NCBI GenBank assembly: GCA_964496575.1
Contig: CAZCAC010000035.1
Location: forward strand, 1 to 64,000
From: CAZCAC01 sp964496575
GTDB lineage: Bacteria > Planctomycetota > UBA1135 > GCA-002686595
Direction of reading: 5' to 3'
DNA: 64,000 bases
Shown: positions 61,331-64,000 of the stretch, piece by piece
Layout of the letters: every line of letters begins with the position of its first letter
Numbering within the stretch: position 1 is the stretch's first letter
The notes under the pieces: model-generated
Told to the model about the DNA's origin: nothing
Database searches by the model: none
The model's input: the letters and a program-made list of their open reading frames with translations, nothing else
Made by a program: the position numbers and the translations under genes

Positions 61331-62401
61331 ATGAGCCCGGAGGACGTGCTCGTGACCACCGATCAACTCTGCCGGACGTGCTTGCTTCCGGCCTCCTATC
61401 CCGGCGCCCAGCTGAACGAGGACCAGCAGTGCCGGGGGTGCACGCTCGGCTGGGGGATGCCGGGGCTGCGCCCCGTGGCCGAGCTGGAGGGTCTCCTCGC
61501 CTCGAGACGAGGGGAGCAGTACGACTGCCTCTGCTTTCTCAGCGGAGGACTCGACAGCAGCTACCAGCTCTACCTCGCGGTGAAACGCTTCGGCCTGCGC
61601 GTGATCGCGATCAACTACGACGGCGGCTTCACCCACGAGCTCGCCCAGCAGAACCAGCGGGTCCTCTGCGAAGCGCTGGGCGTCGACTTCTTCCGGTTCA
61701 GGTCCGCGGGGCAGTACGAGCGGAAGTTCATCCGGTACTACCTGGCCGCCACCAGGGGCACCTGGAACTTCTGGGGCACCTGCGCCCCTTGCCAGTCGAT
61801 CCTGAAGCTCCTCGCCGGCGACCAGAACCTGCGGGGCCGGATACCGTTCGTCCTGGCGGGCACCAACCCCTACGAGAAGGAGATGGAGATGCGGTACCGC
61901 AAGAGGAAGTACCTCATCTTCCTGCGATACCTCCTGAGGATCGCTCCTCATCGCTATCCCGCCGCCGTCGCCAACGCAACGCGTGCCTTCCTGTGCCTCA
62001 ACCGGCTGAAGGCGGAGTACCGCGTCTTCAGCAAGAGCATGGCTCCGATACTCGGCGCGAGCGACTCCTCGGGCGAGAACGAGATCATCGCGGTGGACAT
62101 GTCCCGGTACTTCGCCTGGGACCCCTTCGAGATCGCAGATCTCCTGAGGAAGGAGGTCGGCTGGGAGACCCCGGAATCGCCGGAGATCCCCCTGCGCTTC
62201 GACTGCCGCCTCGAGCCGTTCGCCTGCTACCGGGCGAAGGACGCGTTTGGAATCACCGACTTCGGGAGGATCTACTCCAACCTGATTCGCGGCGGGCTGA
62301 AGAGGCGCGAGGAGGTGGAGGAGGACTACAACCGCGTCGAGGATCGCGAGCACATCGAGCAGTCCGTGCGACAGCTCCTCGACGAGCTGGAGTCGTCCTG
62401 A
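61331..62401 (+). CDS. PP-loop ATPase, N-acetyl-sugar amidotransferase-like
   Basis: A 356-residue cytosolic protein. The N-terminus has a zinc-ribbon-like CxxC pair (C14/C17 and C34/C37), and the PP-loop is SGGLDSS (71-77), which adenylates a carbonyl substrate. This layout resembles the WbpG/PseA/LegG group that makes acetamidino or amide sugars in O-antigen and flagellin glycans, although other PP-loop enzymes share it. A third cysteine pair ('GTCAPCQ') occurs at about residues 149-154. Its start lacks a Shine-Dalgarno, and a GTG 7 codons downstream is an alternative. The neighbours support surface-sugar synthesis. Confidence 0.75.
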   Translation: MSPEDVLVTTDQLCRTCLLPASYPGAQLNEDQQCRGCTLGWGMPGLRPVAELEGLLASRRGEQYDCLCFLSGGLDSSYQLYLAVKRFGLRVIAINYDGGFTHELAQQNQRVLCEALGVDFFRFRSAGQYERKFIRYYLAATRGTWNFWGTCAPCQSILKLLAGDQNLRGRIPFVLAGTNPYEKEMEMRYRKRKYLIFLRYLLRIAPHRYPAAVANATRAFLCLNRLKAEYRVFSKSMAPILGASDSSGENEIIAVDMSRYFAWDPFEIADLLRKEVGWETPESPEIPLRFDCRLEPFACYRAKDAFGITDFGRIYSNLIRGGLKRREEVEEDYNRVEDREHIEQSVRQLLDELESS

Positions 62402-62437
62402 CCGGCTGTCCGCGACCGGACGGGCCTCACCCGAGCC

Positions 62438-64000
62438 TCACAGATCTCCCCGCCGGACGACGAACAGCTCCCCGGGCCGCGGGTGCACGGCGGGATCGAT
62501 CGGCGGCACCTGTACCTCGGGTCTCCCCCATCCTATCCGGCGATCGGCCTGAAGCCGCTCCATCGTGCCCGGGTAGAACAGGATCTGGGCGTAGGTCGGC
62601 CGGTCCTTGGCGAAGAACTCCGTCGGCACCGTCTTGTCGTGCCCCGGTGAACCCAGCTCCTCGGGAGAGGGTCGCATCGAGACCTCCCTGGTCACCAGCC
62701 CGTTCCGGTCGTAGACGAACAGCTCCGAGTAGTAGCCGATCGCCCCGATCGCCCCGAAGACGACGGACTCTCCCGGCTGCGACACGTGCTTCAGCGCGAT
62801 CCCCATGTCGCGCCACAGCTTCGCCTGCTCGTTCATCAGGTGCCACTGATCGAGCTCGCTGCGCTCGCGGGCCGGGCCGGCGTTGCGGCGAACGGAGAGC
62901 GCGCTGCGCCAGGAGAGCGGCGTGACGGCGCCACCGAACGCGGGGGGCAGGACGGCCGCGAGGCTGACCACCAGGAGAGCCACGCCGGGCCACCGTCGCC
63001 CGCCGGCCTCGAGTCGGTGGAGCCCGGCTCCGAGCAGCAGGGCGACGAAGGGCAGTGACGGCACCAGGAACCGGCCGAAGGCCATGAAGTCGCCTCCGAC
63101 CAGGATCGCGTACAGGAAGGAGATCAGCGCGGCGATCGCGATCGGCAGGATTCGCGCCTCGCTCCGCTTCCACGCCGCGAAGCCGAGGAGGATCGCCAGC
63201 AGCACGCCGGGAAAGGTCAGGAGGAAGTGGCCCACGTACTCGGCGCCCCGCTCCATCGCCGCCGCCGAGAAGCCGACCTTGGCTCGCGCCGTATTGGGGA
63301 GCCAGTCGCCGTAGGTCGCGAGGCGCCAGCCGAGGTGGGCGAGGAAGGCCGCGGCGGAGATCACCGCGCCCAGGAGCGCGGGCCACCAGAGCGGTCGCTG
63401 CTTCCGCATCGATCCGATCACGATCGCCGTGCCGAGGATCCACGCGACCCACCACGCGCCGTCGGCGCGCAGGAGCGCCACGGCCATCGCCACGAGACCC
63501 AGCTTCCAGAACGTCGCTGGCACTTCCCGGCCCCAGACGAGCGCGAAGAGCGCCACCACCGCCGCGGCGAAGGGCATCGTCGCCATGCCGCCGGTGCTCC
63601 ACACCGCGAGCGGAGCCAGGGCGCCGAGAAAGAGAGCCGCCCCTCCGGAAGCGAGGGGAGACGGAGCGACCCGCCGGGCCAGGAGTCCGGTGGTGACGAA
63701 GACCAGGAGCACCCCGGCGGCGATCGAGAGCACGCGGGCGGTGATCGTCGGCGCGATCCCCAGCTTCAGGCCTCCGGCGACGAGGAGCGCCCAGAGAAAC
63801 TCGCTGTAGCCCTCCACCGGCGGATCGACGCCGGGGTTGTACACGAGGCCCTGCCCCTCGGCCAGGTTCCGGGAGTAGCGGAAGGTGATGAAGGCGTCGT
63901 CGCAGATGAAGTCGAAGTGCCAGACGAGGAGCAGAAAGGGCACCAGCGCCACCGCGAACGCGAGCCAGCGCCGTCGCGCCGAGAGTCGATCTTCGGTCAT
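62438..64000 (-). CDS. GT39/ArnT-type membrane glycosyltransferase-like protein
   Basis: A 520-residue polytopic membrane protein with about ten membrane segments (for example 10-28, 62-80, 90-108, 130-150 and more). The N-terminal loop holds 'CDDAFITFRYSRNLAEG' with the D34-D35 pair and 'PVEGYSEFLWALL', the hallmark of polyprenyl-phosphate-sugar-dependent transferases (GT39/GT83/AftB-like). The C-terminal part is an exported domain (about 395-520). It probably attaches sugars to lipid or protein on the outer membrane face. The ATG lies exactly at the window edge (63998-64000), so an earlier start cannot be excluded. Confidence 0.8.
   Translation of the reverse strand: MTEDRLSARRRWLAFAVALVPFLLLVWHFDFICDDAFITFRYSRNLAEGQGLVYNPGVDPPVEGYSEFLWALLVAGGLKLGIAPTITARVLSIAAGVLLVFVTTGLLARRVAPSPLASGGAALFLGALAPLAVWSTGGMATMPFAAAVVALFALVWGREVPATFWKLGLVAMAVALLRADGAWWVAWILGTAIVIGSMRKQRPLWWPALLGAVISAAAFLAHLGWRLATYGDWLPNTARAKVGFSAAAMERGAEYVGHFLLTFPGVLLAILLGFAAWKRSEARILPIAIAALISFLYAILVGGDFMAFGRFLVPSLPFVALLLGAGLHRLEAGGRRWPGVALLVVSLAAVLPPAFGGAVTPLSWRSALSVRRNAGPARERSELDQWHLMNEQAKLWRDMGIALKHVSQPGESVVFGAIGAIGYYSELFVYDRNGLVTREVSMRPSPEELGSPGHDKTVPTEFFAKDRPTYAQILFYPGTMERLQADRRIGWGRPEVQVPPIDPAVHPRPGELFVVRRGDL

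Overview
The window is a GC-rich (roughly two-thirds G+C by eye), gene-dense chromosomal segment with long GC-driven shadow frames. The gene content points to Planctomycetota, probably an uncultured or MAG-type lineage. The evidence is four HzsA-related beta-propeller/c-type cytochrome proteins, NPCBM and discoidin modules, a Gfo/Idh/MocA oxidoreductase with a Tat signal, BNR and FG-GAP secreted proteins, giant Ser/Thr kinases (one fused to an FGE-sulfatase domain, one to TPRs), and a BlaI/M56 pair. No rRNA, tRNA, CRISPR array, integrase or transposase gene was seen.

Layout. 1-5881: a small secreted protein, an ankyrin lipoprotein and a minus-strand operon (purU, an alpha-galactosidase-like hydrolase, a UroD-like protein). 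6108-18439: HzsA-related protein 1, a PhzF-family isomerase, a TPR lipoprotein and an M28 peptidase, then a divergent redox gene (12641-13909) interrupted by two in-frame TGA codons spaced as U-x-x-U and followed by a SECIS-like hairpin. A SASA-type esterase, a PDZ/toroid/HEAT protein and a methyltransferase follow. 18443-28207: Gfo/Idh/MocA oxidoreductase, a RbsD/FucU-like protein, a chimeric junction of two gene fragments, a hybrid histidine kinase, a kinase-FGE giant protein and a DUF1579-like protein. 28323-40374: HzsA-related protein 2 (NPCBM fused), SMP-30-like, FG-GAP, BNR, M56-ExbD/BlaI with a clear operator, an NPCBM protein truncated at its 5' end, and a YCF48-like protein. 40423-53745: a long minus-strand array with a DapA-family lyase, two small membrane paralogues, YbjQ-family, a coiled-coil protein, a kinase-TPR, a REP-like hairpin, HzsA-related protein 4, an RpiB-like isomerase, and an esterase/discoidin/HzsA-related fusion (protein 3). 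54156-64000: a second M28 peptidase, a lipoprotein, an unknown secreted protein, HspQ-like, SRPBCC, and a surface-polysaccharide-type cluster (radical SAM, PP-loop amidotransferase-like, GT39-like membrane protein).

Together the genes suggest a secretory, carbohydrate-oriented heterotroph with many periplasmic haem proteins. The strongest novelty candidate is the putative double-selenocysteine (UxxU) thioredoxin-like/haem/PDZ protein at 12641-13909. The HzsA-related expansion, including an esterase fusion, and the REP-like hairpins come next.
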